A DNA stretch of 64,000 bases. It comes from Acanthococcus lagerstroemiae (taxonomy: Eukaryota > Arthropoda > Insecta > Hemiptera > Eriococcidae). The notes below the pieces were generated by a model that was given only the letters and a program-made list of their open reading frames with translations, was not told the origin of the DNA and did not search any database. Shown one piece after another: positions 33,958-45,330 of this stretch (position 1 is the first letter of the stretch; the number at the start of each line of letters is the position of its first letter). The DNA is taken from the NCBI GenBank assembly GCA_031841125.1, contig CM063107.1, positions 63,003,814-63,067,813 on the forward strand, in the 5' to 3' direction. Position numbers and translations under genes: made by a program.

Positions 33958-35418
33958 TTAATCAGTTAACTGATCTCGATTTCATCTTCATCATTCATCT
34001 TTCACGAGAGACTGTGCTACTTGGAACATACAACTTTCAATGTGATTTAAATTTTCAAGCTGGTTGTTTCTAACTTTTTTTCTTTTTGTTGTTGTTATAT
34101 TTTTGGAGATCGATGGAAGGACTTCGCATTCGTCAAAAGTATGAGGATTGAATATTTATTTTCACTTCGATTTTGTTTCACTTTCAGTCCTATATTGGAT
34201 CGAGTTAGTTATCGAATTGTAGAGTGAAAATCGTCTTAGATGTATTGCAGTTGGGTCTAAGGTCAATGGAGGGTCTTTCCTGTTTTTCTTTGTTTCAAAC
34301 ACAGGCTGTCTTTCAATCACACATTGCAACTGTTTTTTTAAAATCTGTTTTAAACAACCAGCCCTAAGCCTATAAGTAGGTTAACCCACGTTGATTTTTT
34401 TTTCCTTTTGGTTGATTGTGGTACCGAGGGATACTTCGCTGATAGGTTTACAGGTTTACGGTAAATTCAACACATAATTATGATAGTTGAAACATGGACC
34501 TAGTCTAGTACTGAAAAACAGGTACATAATTCAGAGCTTGTTTACATAACAACGAATAATCACTCTACTTTTATCAAATTCACTTACGTCCCTCATCAAC
34601 AGCATATTTTTTTGTAAGTCGAAGAAAAAACAAACGAATTTTAAATACTTGATGGGCATGCGGGTATACCTCGGCCCAAGTGTTATAATTCCCGTTTTCT
34701 TTACGATCGAATAAATCAATAAGCTAAGGTTAATAATTTGCAATCGTTTATTTTGCGAAAATTTTCACGCTGATTCTCGAAAACCAGTTCGATTAAGTCG
34801 GTAAGCTTGAAGCGATTTAACATTATGAAAATCTTGATTAGCGCTTACTCAATTTGTCCAATAATAGAAAATCGCAGAGGCGAAAGCCCCCATGACAGGT
34901 GCGCCAGTTGCTGGGCCAATTGCTCAAGGGGGCTTCAAACATTCAGGGGATCTCCTAAAATTGTACGGAAGAAAAAATTAAAAATCAGATTAATAAAAAT
35001 GGGAGGAAAGGGAATATAACTAACTTACATGATAGTACATCGTATAATTTTGAACTCTGAACTCTCAGATCTGAATTTTAAAAGTGCAAAATCAAGACAC
35101 GCACTGGTCGCCAAAATAATTTAGGCCATCTGTTTTTTTAAACTCCTGGCATAAATTCTCATCTGCAAATGATCGTACGAGCCCTCCTCAAACGTTGTGC
35201 CGCGGGGGGAGGGGGGTGAATGGAAAATAGCGTATTTGAGGATTCGTCAAGTTATTATCTCTGCTTGCGCCATTCAGGTAAGAATGAAGGCCAAGATGGC
35301 GCCAAAAATGAACTTAACGACTAGAAAACCCCTGTTCTCAACATTATGGCCCCAGGGGCACCACGTGGGTTACGATTACGGTCAAAACGATAGGTACAAG
35401 GAAGGAGTCCAGCGGCTA
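33958..35418. other. No feature recognised
   Basis: Non-repetitive on inspection apart from short T and A runs and a G-rich stretch (gcggggggagggggg, near 35203). Small open frames at 34531-34743 and 34807-35019 show no domain. Confidence 0.4.
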
Positions 35419-35975
35419 GATCAATTTAAGAGCGATATTCCAAAACGGCCTTTGTCCATTTTTTGAAAAATCGTTCTATAGCGCAATCTGGTGAGGAATC
35501 TAGTAATACATATTCTGGCACGAACAAAATCACGATATCGCGAATTTAACGCGTGTAAGAAGCCAAAATAGACTCGCAAAGAGAAGAAAAAAGTTGTTCC
35601 AAAACTGCCTCGGTTCACATATTTTTATCACAATAGAGGAGTCGACATTATCTTGAAAATTTTATGAATAAGAATCTACTGAAAGACACAGCATGTCTAA
35701 TTTTGTGCCAAACCACAACTAATAATTCAAAAATGTTGTTCCAAAACGGCCTCTATCCAGGAGATCCCCCACTTCGTGACTGTCATGCGCGTCTCCTGTA
35801 CAAGGTACATTTAATATTTCAACGAGATAAATTCCTGTAAGTGTTCTACTAGGCAACCCGACTATCAACCGTGACATGTAGGCGTAATATAGGGATACAC
35901 TAAGTTTTTTCTTCCCCGTGAAAAAAATATAAAACTGGACAGAGGCCGTTTTGGAAAATCGCTCCTCAATTTAAT
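35419..35975. mobile_element. Inverted-repeat element (AAAACGGCCTCTGTCC ends)
   Basis: gagcgatattccaaaacggc near 35431 is mirrored by gccgttttggaaaatcgctc near 35950, with outer atcaatttaag/ttaaattgagg also matching. Two further internal copies, ttgttccaaaactgcctcgg (35594) and ttgttccaaaacggcctcta (35735). No coding, no TSD assigned. Confidence 0.6.
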
Positions 35976-36253
35976 TTTTAAAATAACTGAAGGCAGGATA
36001 TTTCACTTCACGATTTTTTAGGTCACAGCCCTTTCCGGCATCTTTTGGATAGGGGTGATGGCCAAAACAATATCTAAATTTAAAATAAATGTAGTGCCTA
36101 GAAAAAACTCAATGATTAACCATCTTACATGCAAATTTATGTTTTTTTTTTTTTTAAATTATGACCCATGAAAAAAAAATCATCCCTTAGATAAACTGAA
36201 TAGTACCAGACACTAGATTAGTTACTCAAAGTCCATATTGACCTTGAACATGA

Positions 36254-36360
36254 AGATCGCGGGGTGGCCCTTATTTTTCAAGTTTCGATTATCGGCTGAC
36301 TTATCACTTATTAAAACACAAAAATTGCCAAATTCTAGCAAAATCGGTGAAGAGCGACCC
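36254..36360. mobile_element. Partial copy of the TTAGGGTGTCCC foldback family
   Basis: ggggtggcccttatttttca followed by agtttcgattatcggctga parallels the first 50 bases of the 14673-16547 element. Only one end is recognisable. Confidence 0.4.
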
Positions 36361-36629
36361 GTGCCTCAGAGGTAGGGGCGGATGCAGAAAATAATTTCGG
36401 GGGGCCCGAATGAAAAACGTTATGGACGAAATAAATAAGTTGCGTTGGTAGATATTTAGATGCTGAGGGGGGCGGGGTGTGGAACCCCGTTATCCAATCC
36501 TCCTCAAGGAGGTTGAAATTTTTATGGGAATGAACATTGGTTTTTGGAATTTGAGCTTCAACTGTGGGGACAGCTCCCATATGAGCCTAAAAATTATGTT
36601 TTTATTTAAATTCGGATTTTCAAGGTCAC

Positions 36630-37200
36630 TGGATCCATTCCTGGGATCTTTTCTCCGTCTCCTTCGGGTTCCACAAGGGGCTGATTTACAATTATTTCAA
36701 TTTCGTTCTAATTTCCGTATTATTATTTATGTATCAATAACTTTTTTTGGGTTGCTGATTCCTTTTTTTGGTGTTCTCTCCTTGTTACCCTTTAGACCTC
36801 ACAGAGAGCTGATCTTCAGTTATTCTCATTTCCAAGTTTTCCATATCTCAATAAGGGTTTTTTGGGCAGCGGAATTCATTTTTCTCACCTTTGGAACTCT
36901 ACAGGGGACTGATTCTTAATTATTCCGATTTTCACGTTCTTTATATCTGATTAAGAATTTTTGGGTAATTGAGTTCATATTTGAAGTTATTTTCCCACTC
37001 TCCTTTAACCTTTGGGCTTCACAGGGGGCTGATTTTCAATTATTTCAATTTTGTTCCAATTTTCACATTATTTATGAGAAAATAAGTTGTTTTTTTGGGG
37101 GGATGGGGTTGCTGATTTTCTTCCTGGAGTTCTCTCCCCCTTACCTCTTGGACCCCACAGAGAGCTGATCTTCAGTTATTCTTATTTCTAAGTTCTCATT
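36630..37200. repeat. Tandem repeat, ~350-bp higher-order period
   Basis: 'cacagagagctgatcttcag' followed by 'ttattctcatttccaagtt' near 36800 recurs near 37155, with intermediate variants (acaggggactgattcttaat, acagggggctgattttcaat) about every 110-130 bp. So a ~120-bp monomer has been duplicated as a ~350-bp trimer. No coding. Confidence 0.75.
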
Positions 37201-39242
37201 CAGCGACTCTGGAAACACAGTATTTACTATTTAGCATCCATATTGCATTTCATCTGATTATGCCTCTTCTCCCCGCAACTCAGTACCACAATTTTGAATT
37301 TTCAGCTGAACCAATATTGAAATTAAATTTTGTGACCTTGAAACCTCCGTAGTCGGTATATCGATTGCGTGATTAGCGCTGATGAGAAAAAATGTCGAGA
37401 AATTCCATTTTTCTCCTGTAAGGCCTGTATTAATGCATGACAAGAAACAGGGTTATCTTCAACCCCCTCTGTGGGGCATTTTGAGGACAGTTACGGAAAA
37501 ACCGTAGAGTACCTATTCAGTGGAAAATCGAGTGAGGAGGATTTGTGTTGGGAAATATTTTTCGTATTTAATATAAGTCGCAAGATTTTTGAAAAAAAAA
37601 AAACACAAAACTATTTTGGTTGGTTGAGGGGGGGGGGGGTGGAGGATTGTATAAAACATTAGCACAAGGAGTAGTGACAGTGATTTTCAATCGCCCCTTG
37701 ACTCGCTGGTTTGCTTCCTCCAGCAGAAAGGCTAAAACTTTTTGGCCTTTTTTGCTTTTCGAATGGGCAATTTGCTATTTTAATCAAAGGCTCCCTCGGG
37801 AGAGTAGTCGCGCCACGGGCCTAGAGTTGGGGGAGTTCATCAGCGGGTGATATTTAAATGTTCAACTTTGATGAACTTCCTTCCAAAAATTAGCTTCCTC
37901 TTTCTCTTTTTTTTTTCTTTTTAACCCAATTTACCCAGACTAGTAAATTTAGAACTGAGGGTGCACTCCGTCACTCCTGTCTACGGCACTGCCCACTGAC
38001 TCAATGGTTAGCTCCCTCCAGCAGAAAGATGAAGATTTTTAAAGCTATTTTTTGCCTTTCGGATGTAAAATTTGTTACTTTGCTCATAGTTTTCTCCGGA
38101 AAAGTAGTCACGTCACGAGCCTGGAGGTGGGGTGTTCATTAGTGAGTGATCCCTAAATGTTCAACTGCGTTGAATCTTTTGTCACAAAAAAGCTTTCTCG
38201 TGTTTCTTTTTTAAAACTTATTTACCCAGACTAGAAGGCTTAGAGCGAAGAGGACACTTCATTACCTCCATGCAGGGCGGAGAATGGGGCATTGCTCTCT
38301 GACTTCATGGTTTGTTCCCTTCAGACCCAGATTTTTTTTTGCCTTTTGGACGTAAAATTTGTTACTTTGCTTGAAGTTTCCCCCGAGGATGTAGTCATGT
38401 CACGGGCCTGAACGTGGGGGAGTTCATTAGCGAGTGGTCCCTAAATGTTCAACTTTGTAGAAATTTCTGCCAAGAATCAGCTTTCTCGACTTTTTTTTTT
38501 TTTTATGCTAATGTATCCAGACTAGTAAGTTTAGAAGTGAAGAGGAACTCCGTCACCTCCATCTAGAGCGGAGAATGAGGACATTGCTCCCTGACTCGAT
38601 GGCTTGCTCCCTTCAGACCAAGATTTTTTTGCCTTTTGGACGTAAAATTTGCTACTTTGCTCAAAGTTTCCCCGGGGGAAGTAGTCACGCCAGGGCTTGG
38701 AGGTGAGGGAGTTTATTAGCGAGTGATCCCTAAATGTTCAACTTCCTTAAATTTTCTGCCAAAAAATCAGATTTCTTGATTTTTTTGATTTTTAGAAGCT
38801 AATGTACCAAGCGTAGTAAGTTTAGAACTAAGGGAGCACCTCTCTGTCCAAAGCGGAGAATGGGGACATTGCTCTCCGATCCGATGGTTGGCTGACTCGA
38901 CTTCTTTTGGCTTATTTTGTTTTTAGGACGTGAAATTTGCTACTTAGCTCAAAGTTTCCCTCTGGAAAGTAGTCACGCCACGAGCCTGGAGGTGAGGGAG
39001 TTCATTAGCCAGCTTTGTTGAACTTTCTGTCATTTTTTCTTTTTTTTTAAGCTAATGTACCCAGACTATAAGTTTAGAACCAAGGGGGCATTTCATCACA
39101 CTGTTCAGGACGTTGAATGTGGACATTGCCCCCTGACTTGACGGTTTGTTCCCTCCAGCAAAAAGACCAAGACTCTTTTCGATCTACCTCCCCCTTTTTG
39201 GACGTGAAATTTGCTACTCTGCTTAAAGTTTCTCCCGGGAAA

Positions 39243-39865
39243 GTCAACGCGCCAGCCCATTCATCCTTGGTTGTGCGCGTGTTTTTGGTCAGAAGAAACA
39301 TCCCAACGATGCCGCACCCGCCGTACAGCCCGAATTTGGCACCATGGGACTTTTTCTTGTACCATAAGATGAAGAGCCACCTCAAGGGAACTCACCATGG
39401 CGGCGTAGAGGAGGTGAAGGAGGCTGTGACGACGGTTCTGAACATCCTCACTTCGGAGAATTTCCAAGGTTGCTTCAAGGGAGGGAGAGGTGTTGGAAAC
39501 GTTCTATAGAGTTTGATGGAGATTATTGTGAGGGGTCTGGTTGGCCGAGTGGATAGCGCGTTGTTCTCGGATTCCGAAGGTCCCGGGTTCGAGCCCACGT
39601 AGCAACTTGCCAAGTTTCGACCTAGGCCGGTTTTTCGGCCAGAAGGGAAGAGGGCTAAGACAGCCCTAACAGTCTCCGACGTCTCTGAAGTAATGCTCGA
39701 AAGGGCGGATTCCAGGGCTCGCGTTGAAGGCAAATTAGGACAAGAAGATGGGGGAGATTATTGTGAAGGGCGATAATAAATTTTTTTCCCTAACTTAATT
39801 TGTTTGCGTTTTATTGAGAAATTCCCGGAATTTAATAGCCAAATTTCGTACGCTACTGGCCTAGA
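39243..39865 (+). mobile_element. mariner 3' fragment inserted in tandem array
   Basis: Encodes NAPAHSSLVVRVFLVRRN, MPHPPYSPNLAPWDFFLY, then HKMKSHLKGTHHGGVEEVKE and TVLNILTSENFQGCFKGGRG, the C-terminal half of a mariner transposase including the third catalytic Asp (WDF). It starts at the DNAPAH block, so the first two catalytic residues are missing. Beyond the SINE at 39534-39752 the reading resumes as GDNKFFSLT then FVCVLLRNSRNLIAKF, the usual mariner tail. Confidence 0.85.
39534..39752 (+). mobile_element. tRNA-derived SINE, ~219 bp, with 16-17-bp TSD
   Basis: The head ggtctggttggccgagtgga followed by tagcgcg has a pol III A box of Ser/Leu-tRNA type (TGGCCGAGTGG); ggttcgagccc is the B box, 40 bases on. 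The body contains ccggtttttcggccagaagg, gaagagggcta and ctcgaaagggcggattcc. TSDs are ggagattattgtgagg (39518-39533) and ggagattattgtgaagg (39753-39769). A second copy lies at 52830-53040 on the minus strand. The head is not a functional tRNA. Confidence 0.92.
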
Positions 39866-40199
39866 TGCGGGGGAGTTCATCAACGAGTGAAAAATCAGCT
39901 TTCTCGTGTTTTTTTTCAACCTAATTTATTCAGACTAGTAAATGAAGTATGTACTTACTAAGGAGGCACTCCGCCCCCTCTATCGAAGGTGAGAAAAGGG
40001 GACATCACCCCATGACTCAATTATTAAGCCCAAGACTTTTTTTCGTTTTGTTCTTTTGTTTTTTGCTTTTTGGACGTGAGATTTGCCACTTTGCTCAAAT
40101 TGTCCTCCGGTAAAGTAATCACACCATGGGCCCTGATGCTGGGGAATTTATCAGCGAGTGATTCTTAAATGTTCAACTTTGCTGTACCTATCAGAAGAG

Positions 40200-41395
40200 A
40201 GATTTGCTCCACTGGGAAAATGCGTAGTCGAGGCGAATTGTTTTTCATCTCGAAAAGAAAACTCGCGCCTAGCTTGATACACGGATGGAAAATTGCAATT
40301 TGCTGAAAGACATTCGTCTCGAGTGTTTATGTTTGTCTAAGGACGCACTGAACTTCAAAAAGCGCGTTTTGATGAGAAGGAAAAAGAAGATATTTCATCG
40401 AAATTGAATTCCAGTCCAGAAATATTCGAATCTGCTCCCTGGTGTAAACGACAAAGCGAGCAGGCAGGTTAACGCCTCAACACGTGGAAAAATCCCCGAA
40501 GCTATTTGCAAGAGCAAATAAATGATTGCTAGTTGATTTACACGACTCTTAACATTTTTTTTTTGCACAGTCAGTGAGAACAATTTTATAACTCCAATAT
40601 CGTAAACGCGAAGTGAAGTCATCTTAACCGTTACCAATGGCAGCGTCGCCGTGTCTGGGAAATAAATTCGAATAAAAATAAAAAAAAACTATACGAATAT
40701 CCTAAGACCAGTTCTAGTCGGCAAAGAGATTTTGGAACCCGGATGTTTTTTTTTGCTCTTTTCACAGCTGCATACCTAAGCACACGAGCAAAAAATACGT
40801 CATTGGGAAGTGTGCGATAAACCCGAATTTATTTTCGCATCGGTCTTCCAGCCACGATGACTATTCGCAGACAATAATCAAGTTGCTGGTCCGTAAATCG
40901 GTATTTAATGAATGTAGTGCATTTATACTTTGTCGGCCTTACGCTCAAGCATAACTACGATGGCGGCATTTCCCATAAATACTCGCGATAATCCGACACG
41001 TTATTAAAAATAAAATGCATGTAGTCAGCCAGCGTAGAAGGCATCGCGTCCGGCCAGAAAATGCGAAAAAATTCATTAAGTACGCGCGCGAACTTGCACC
41101 ATTGCAACGAGCATCTCGGGAAAGTTGCACGCGTATTCTGAGTTATGTTTTTAATTTCCGGATAATGTTTGAAATTTATCAAGGTTATTCTTATATTGCC
41201 ATCCGGAAAACGGCGTACGCTGTACTTATTTGGAGCAGAGTACGCAGGGTCAGCACTAGATGTCGAAGTTCACGAAGTTCACATCCGGATTGGACAGGGC
41301 AGCCGGGATTGTAATTAGTAATTACATAGACGTTACAGACCAGCGGTTAATTATAATCTGTACTAGACCAGTATAATTAAGACATCATACCTAGA
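40200..41395. other. No gene recognised; CpG-richer unique-looking DNA
   Basis: Less repetitive and richer in CG dinucleotides than its surroundings. Open frames at 41015-41314 (plus) and 40955-41182 (minus) overlap each other and show no domain. A regulatory or old genic stretch is possible but unsupported. Confidence 0.35.
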
Positions 41396-41404
41396 GGATA
41401 AAAA

Positions 41405-41530
41405 AATTCCCGGACAGCTCACTTGGTGGAGCATATGGCGATGCACGCATGCCAGATTGGTTCCCCAGATACAGCACCCCTAGCACTGGGAACCACCCTT
41501 TCGTTAGTCGGCGATCAGATGGACCTGGAT
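41405..41530 (-). mobile_element. SINE-like copy (family of 6637-6748), diverged
   Basis: Minus-strand copy: tatggcgatgcacgcatgcc on the plus strand, then cagcacccctagcactggga and accaccctttcgttagtcg, matching the reverse complement of 6637-6748 at many positions. No TSD identified. Confidence 0.6.
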
Positions 41531-41639
41531 AGCTGAATTGTGACCCAGAAGGTTGAGTAATAATGCTGATTAACGCGCTAAGAATACTCAAGAATCCAAA
41601 TATACCCAAGCAAGGGGACTGAATGTCACTTCAAATCAG

Positions 41640-42490
41640 TGAAGTTGGAAGAACACGAATGAGAACGCGAGAAGAAAAACGGCGTGTTCTCGTTCTCAGA
41701 ACGAGAATGAGAATGAGAACAAGAACATGATGGGATTGAGAAAGAGAATCAGAAACGGGACGGGAACAGGCCCAGGCTGGGAACGAGAACGAGAACGTTG
41801 GTATGAGGTAAGGAGAACGAGGAACATGAACGAAAACCATGCAGTTAGAGAAGAACGAACGAGTACGGGAACAAGATAATTTTTGCGTTTTTCCAACACA
41901 CCTTTGCAGCTGGTGCAAAAGTAAAATTCTGAAAGCCTAAAATCAATTATATATTTTTTAAATGAAAAAAATCAAACTGCAGTACTGCTCCGGCGTTGGG
42001 AGAACTGAAAAGAGCAAGAACGAGAAGAAAAACGGCATGTTCTTGTTCTAAGAATGAGAATGAGAACAAGAACATGAAATGGGAACAGGAACGTTGATAA
42101 TTTGAAGGGAAGGAGAATGAAGAACATGAATGAGAACTATGCAGTTAGAGAAGAACGAACGGGAACCAGTGGCGGATCCAAGGGGGGGGCATGGGGTACA
42201 TGGCCCCCCTTGGTTGAAATTCTTAACGCAATAATAGGAAAAAAGGAACAAAAATGATGAATTGTACCCTCATCACACGCTACAAATGTATAATAACGCA
42301 TCTATATATTCGTCATTGCATATCCCACATTAGATAAAATATTTTCCTGGGAGCACCCCCGCCCCCACGCCAACATAAAAGCAACAGCTAATCAGTATGG
42401 ATTGCCGCCACTGTACCCCCCCCCCCCATCACCTTTTTCTAAATTCGTGCCTGACGGGAAAACTGGAACGATAATTTTTGCATTCTTCCA
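41640..42490. repeat. GAGAAC-rich segment duplicated in tandem, second copy split by MITE
   Basis: Copy A (41640-41910) and copy B (42005-42166 plus 42454-42490) share 'gagaagaaaaacggc.tgttc', 'atgcagttagagaagaacga' and 'gataatttttgc.tt.ttcc'. Both are built of agaacgagaatgagaac words, with inverted gttctcgttctc at the start, so they can fold. Copy B carries the MITE at 42167-42453. Confidence 0.8.
42167..42453. mobile_element. hAT MITE (CAGTGGCGGATCC), 8-bp TSD
   Basis: Starts CAGTGGCGGATCCAAGGGG and ends CGTGCCTG, flanked by acgggaac (42159-42166) and acgggaaa (42454-42461), seven of eight equal. gccgccactg at 42404-42413 is a second, internal inverted copy of the end, followed by 13 C; the right end may be a nested insertion. 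Confidence 0.78.
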
Positions 42491-43217
42491 ACACTAGCTC
42501 AAATTAGTTTTTTTGAGGAATCACGAAAAAAGTAGTATCAACAATAAGAAAAAACGTTTCAAACAAAAATTGTTCTCATTGAATTCTGCATACAGAAGGT
42601 CAGGCCTGTGCAGAGAGGGGAGAAAGGGGGTTTCCCCCGGGCCCGAGTTTTTTTGAAGGGGCCCATTAAGGGTCGCTAGTGCTAAAAAAATCTGCCTTTA
42701 CAAAAAGGGCCCTAAAAACTTTTTTTTGCTCTTACCTCCTTTTAACCTCCCCCCCCCCTCAAGGCCCGGATTTCCGCTGCACGGCCCTAAAGAAGGTTAT
42801 TTTTTAATATTTTTTTCGTCACTGCCTCCAAAATGCCGCAAATAGAGGTTCAATATAACACTTTATTTCCCATACAGTATCATATTTCAAATCACTGCAT
42901 AGTGAAACAAATGGAGTGGGGGAAGCGAGATATCAGCTGGTGGGCGACAGTCTAGTTTATCAAGTTTTATTTATCGGATCCTATTTCAAATCGCTGTGTA
43001 GTAAAACAAATAGAGTGGGGGGGCGAGATATCAGCTGGTGGCAGTCTAGTTTATCAAGTTTTGGCTATCGGATCCTATTTCACGTTGCTATGTAGTGAAA
43101 CAAATAGAGAGGGGGATGAGATATCCGCTAGTGGCAGTCTATCAAGTTTTGGTTATCCGATCCTATTTCAAATCGCTCTATAGTGAAACAAATGGAGTGG
43201 GGAATGGGATAGAGTAC

Positions 43218-44260
43218 ATGGGGCATAGGCGTAACCAGGAATTACCTCTGGAAGAGGCTGAACCAGAGAAAAATAGAGAGTAAATTTTATGCGAAAAAGT
43301 AAAATACTTGGAGATTTTTTTAAATTGCTTAGGGCTTGGGGAGGGCTAAGGCTCCATAGTCCCCCGCCCGGTGGCGCCTGTGACAGCGGGCAAGATATGA
43401 CGCACCTAGTGCATGAATTCTTGCGCAAAGAACTTTTCCGTGTACTAAACATTAAACATTATATTTGAAATTCTTCTTAGAAACTTCAACCTTTTACTGA
43501 CCTTTTGGCCTGTTTTATTTTTATTTTAAACAATTTAGATTAAAAAAACAACAAAAAGTCATGCAAGATGACATTCGGTACAGTCAAGATGACTACTGCT
43601 TTTCATAACATAAAATATACATGAAGAATTAGATTCATTTTCAAATTTATTTTGATCTAGTCAACGAGTAGATAGCTAAGTATTTCACTAATGAAAAATC
43701 AATTGGAATGGAAATCTTCATCTATGAGTTGGTATATCTACGAGTGTTGGTTCACAAATCACATACATATTCGCCATTTTCATATTTGTAGTAAGTACAG
43801 CTCTTATGCCACTTCACAATTTGCCCACTGAATCCAATTTTCTTACTGTAAATACAAACAAAATAAAGGTTAGATAATAATAAATAAAATTACAGTAAAA
43901 TGTACATCATCTTGCCACCAAACATGCTCTAGCTGGCTAATTGTTCTAGAACTACTTAGGTATTAAAAAAAAAAAAAAAATGAATGTTTTATAATAGAAT
44001 TTTTACTTATCTGACCATCTTTACTTTGAATGTGATTTCAAAAACGTTAAAACTTGTACTTATTTTACAAAAGCTTACATAGTAGCTGTTGAAAACAACA
44101 TCAATTACTTTACTTTTTTTCTTATTACACTGGACAAAACTTTCTACAGGTTGGTTTTTTCAATCACCGGGTCGAAGAAATCAAAGTTGCTAACAAATTC
44201 CTCAATTCGTGAAAAATAGCAACAGTCATCTTACCTCCATGCCTCATCTTGCCGCCTGTA
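43218..44260. other. ~1-kb insertion interrupting the satellite
   Basis: The satellite unit breaks inside 'ggggaatgggatag' and resumes at 'ttagctggtgg'. The first ~170 bp look like a MITE (cataggcgtaaccagg to ggtggcgcctgtg, inverted ends). The remainder is AT-rich with no recognised coding; ends and TSD not resolved. Confidence 0.5.
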
Positions 44261-44395
44261 ATCTGTTAGCTGGTGGTAGTCTAGTTTATCAAGTTTTGGC
44301 TATCCAATCCTACTTCAAATCGCTGTGTAATGAAACAAATGGAGTGGGGGAGCGAGACATCAGCTAGCAGCATCTAGTTTATCAAGTTTTGGCTA

Positions 44396-44856
44396 CACTA
44401 CTGAACAACTATTTAGCACAATGCATTTCGACAGGTGATTCTGAGGTACTTTTTAACGCTGAACACGATACTGCGACCCATTTTTCTCTATCACGTCACA
44501 ATTCGGAGTTCTGAACGACTGAAATTCGTTTCCATTTTGTTTTTGCATTGGAATAAGCGGTACCACTGACTGATATTATCAGTGTTATCAGATCACAATA
44601 ACAGAACACAAACAGACGGAATACACACCACTACACACGACTGCAACACACAACAACACGAATTAGTATGACCACATTCAGTTCCTAAACCTCTTTTTGA
44701 ACACATTTAGTTGAATTTTTTATAGTTTTTGATCAGAAAAATTAGACGCAATAGAGAAAAACGGCCGACGGCACTGTATTCAGCGTTGAAAAGTACTCAA
44801 GAATCACCTCCTTAAATGCGTTGTGCAAACAAAAAATTTCATTTTGTTCAGTAGTG
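44396..44856. mobile_element. TIR element in satellite (CACTACTGAACAA ends), 461 bp
   Basis: CACTACTGAACAA at the left and TTGTTCAGTAGTG at the right. Inverted similarity runs on through caggtgattctgaggtact / agtactcaagaatcacctcc and aacgctgaa / ttcagcgtt. No transposase. It lies exactly in a satellite unit that continues on both sides. Confidence 0.82.
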
Positions 44857-45330
44857 CGATCTAATCCTATTTCAAATTGTTGTTTAGTAAAAAAATGGAG
44901 CGGGGGAGTGAGATATCAGCTGGTAGCATCTAGTTTATCAAGTTTTGGCTATCTAATCCTATTTCAAATTGTTGTTTAGTAAAACAAACGGAGCGGGGGA
45001 GTGTAATATCAGCTGGTAGCATCTAGTTTGTCAAGTTTTGGCTATCCAATCCTATTTCAAATTGTTGTTTAGTAAAACAAACGGAGCGGGGGAGTGTAAT
45101 ATCAGCTGGTAGCATCTAGTTTGTCAAGTTTTGGCTATCCAATCCTATTTCAAATTGTTGTTTAGTAAAACAAATGGAGCGTGGGAGCAAGATATCAGCT
45201 AGTAGAATCTAGTTTATCAAGTTTTGGCTATCCAATCCTGTTTCAAATCACTGTGTAGTGAAACAAATGGAGAGGGGGAATGAGATATCAGCTGGTGGCA
45301 GTCGTGTTTATCAAGTTTTAGTTATCCCTA

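Larger units (their letters stand above)
37690..40190. repeat. ~300-bp tandem array, seven units, invaded by mariner
   Basis: Each unit has, in order: 'tgactc.atggtttgctccct', 'ttttggacgtaaaatttgct', 'actttgctcaaagtttcccc', 'gaagtagtcacgccacgggc', 'ggggagttcattagcgagtg' and 'cccagactagtaagtttaga'. Unit starts fall near 37700, 37998, 38301, 38593, 38878, 39135 and 40014; periods shrink from ~300 to ~257 bp by internal deletion. Unit six is split by the mariner at 39243-39865. No conserved open frame, so satellite-like. Confidence 0.9.
42860..45330. repeat. ~100-bp satellite array in three blocks
   Basis: Unit: 'gagatatcagctggtggcag', 'tctagtttatcaagttttgg', 'ctatccaatcctatttcaaa', 'ttgttgtttagtaaaacaaa' and 'tggagcggggga'. 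Blocks are 42880-43215, 44262-44395 and 44857-45330, about four, one to two, and five units. Units 44930-45130 are almost identical to each other (recent local amplification). The breaks are an unresolved ~1-kb insertion (43218-44260) and a MITE (44396-44856). Confidence 0.9.

Noticed and set aside
36479..36919. 146-codon open frame
   Set aside because: Falls in a ~120/350-bp tandem repeat; the frame is an accident of T-rich repeat units.
39540..39610. Functional tRNA gene at the SINE head
   Set aside because: A and B boxes are present but the acceptor stem and anticodon arm do not close into a cloverleaf. It is the SINE promoter.
39392..39733. 113-codon minus-strand open frame
   Set aside because: Antisense of the mariner fragment plus SINE body.
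41631..41918. Arg/Ser/Phe-rich frames (minus)
   Set aside because: Translation of GAGAAC-type repeats in several frames; no coding signal.
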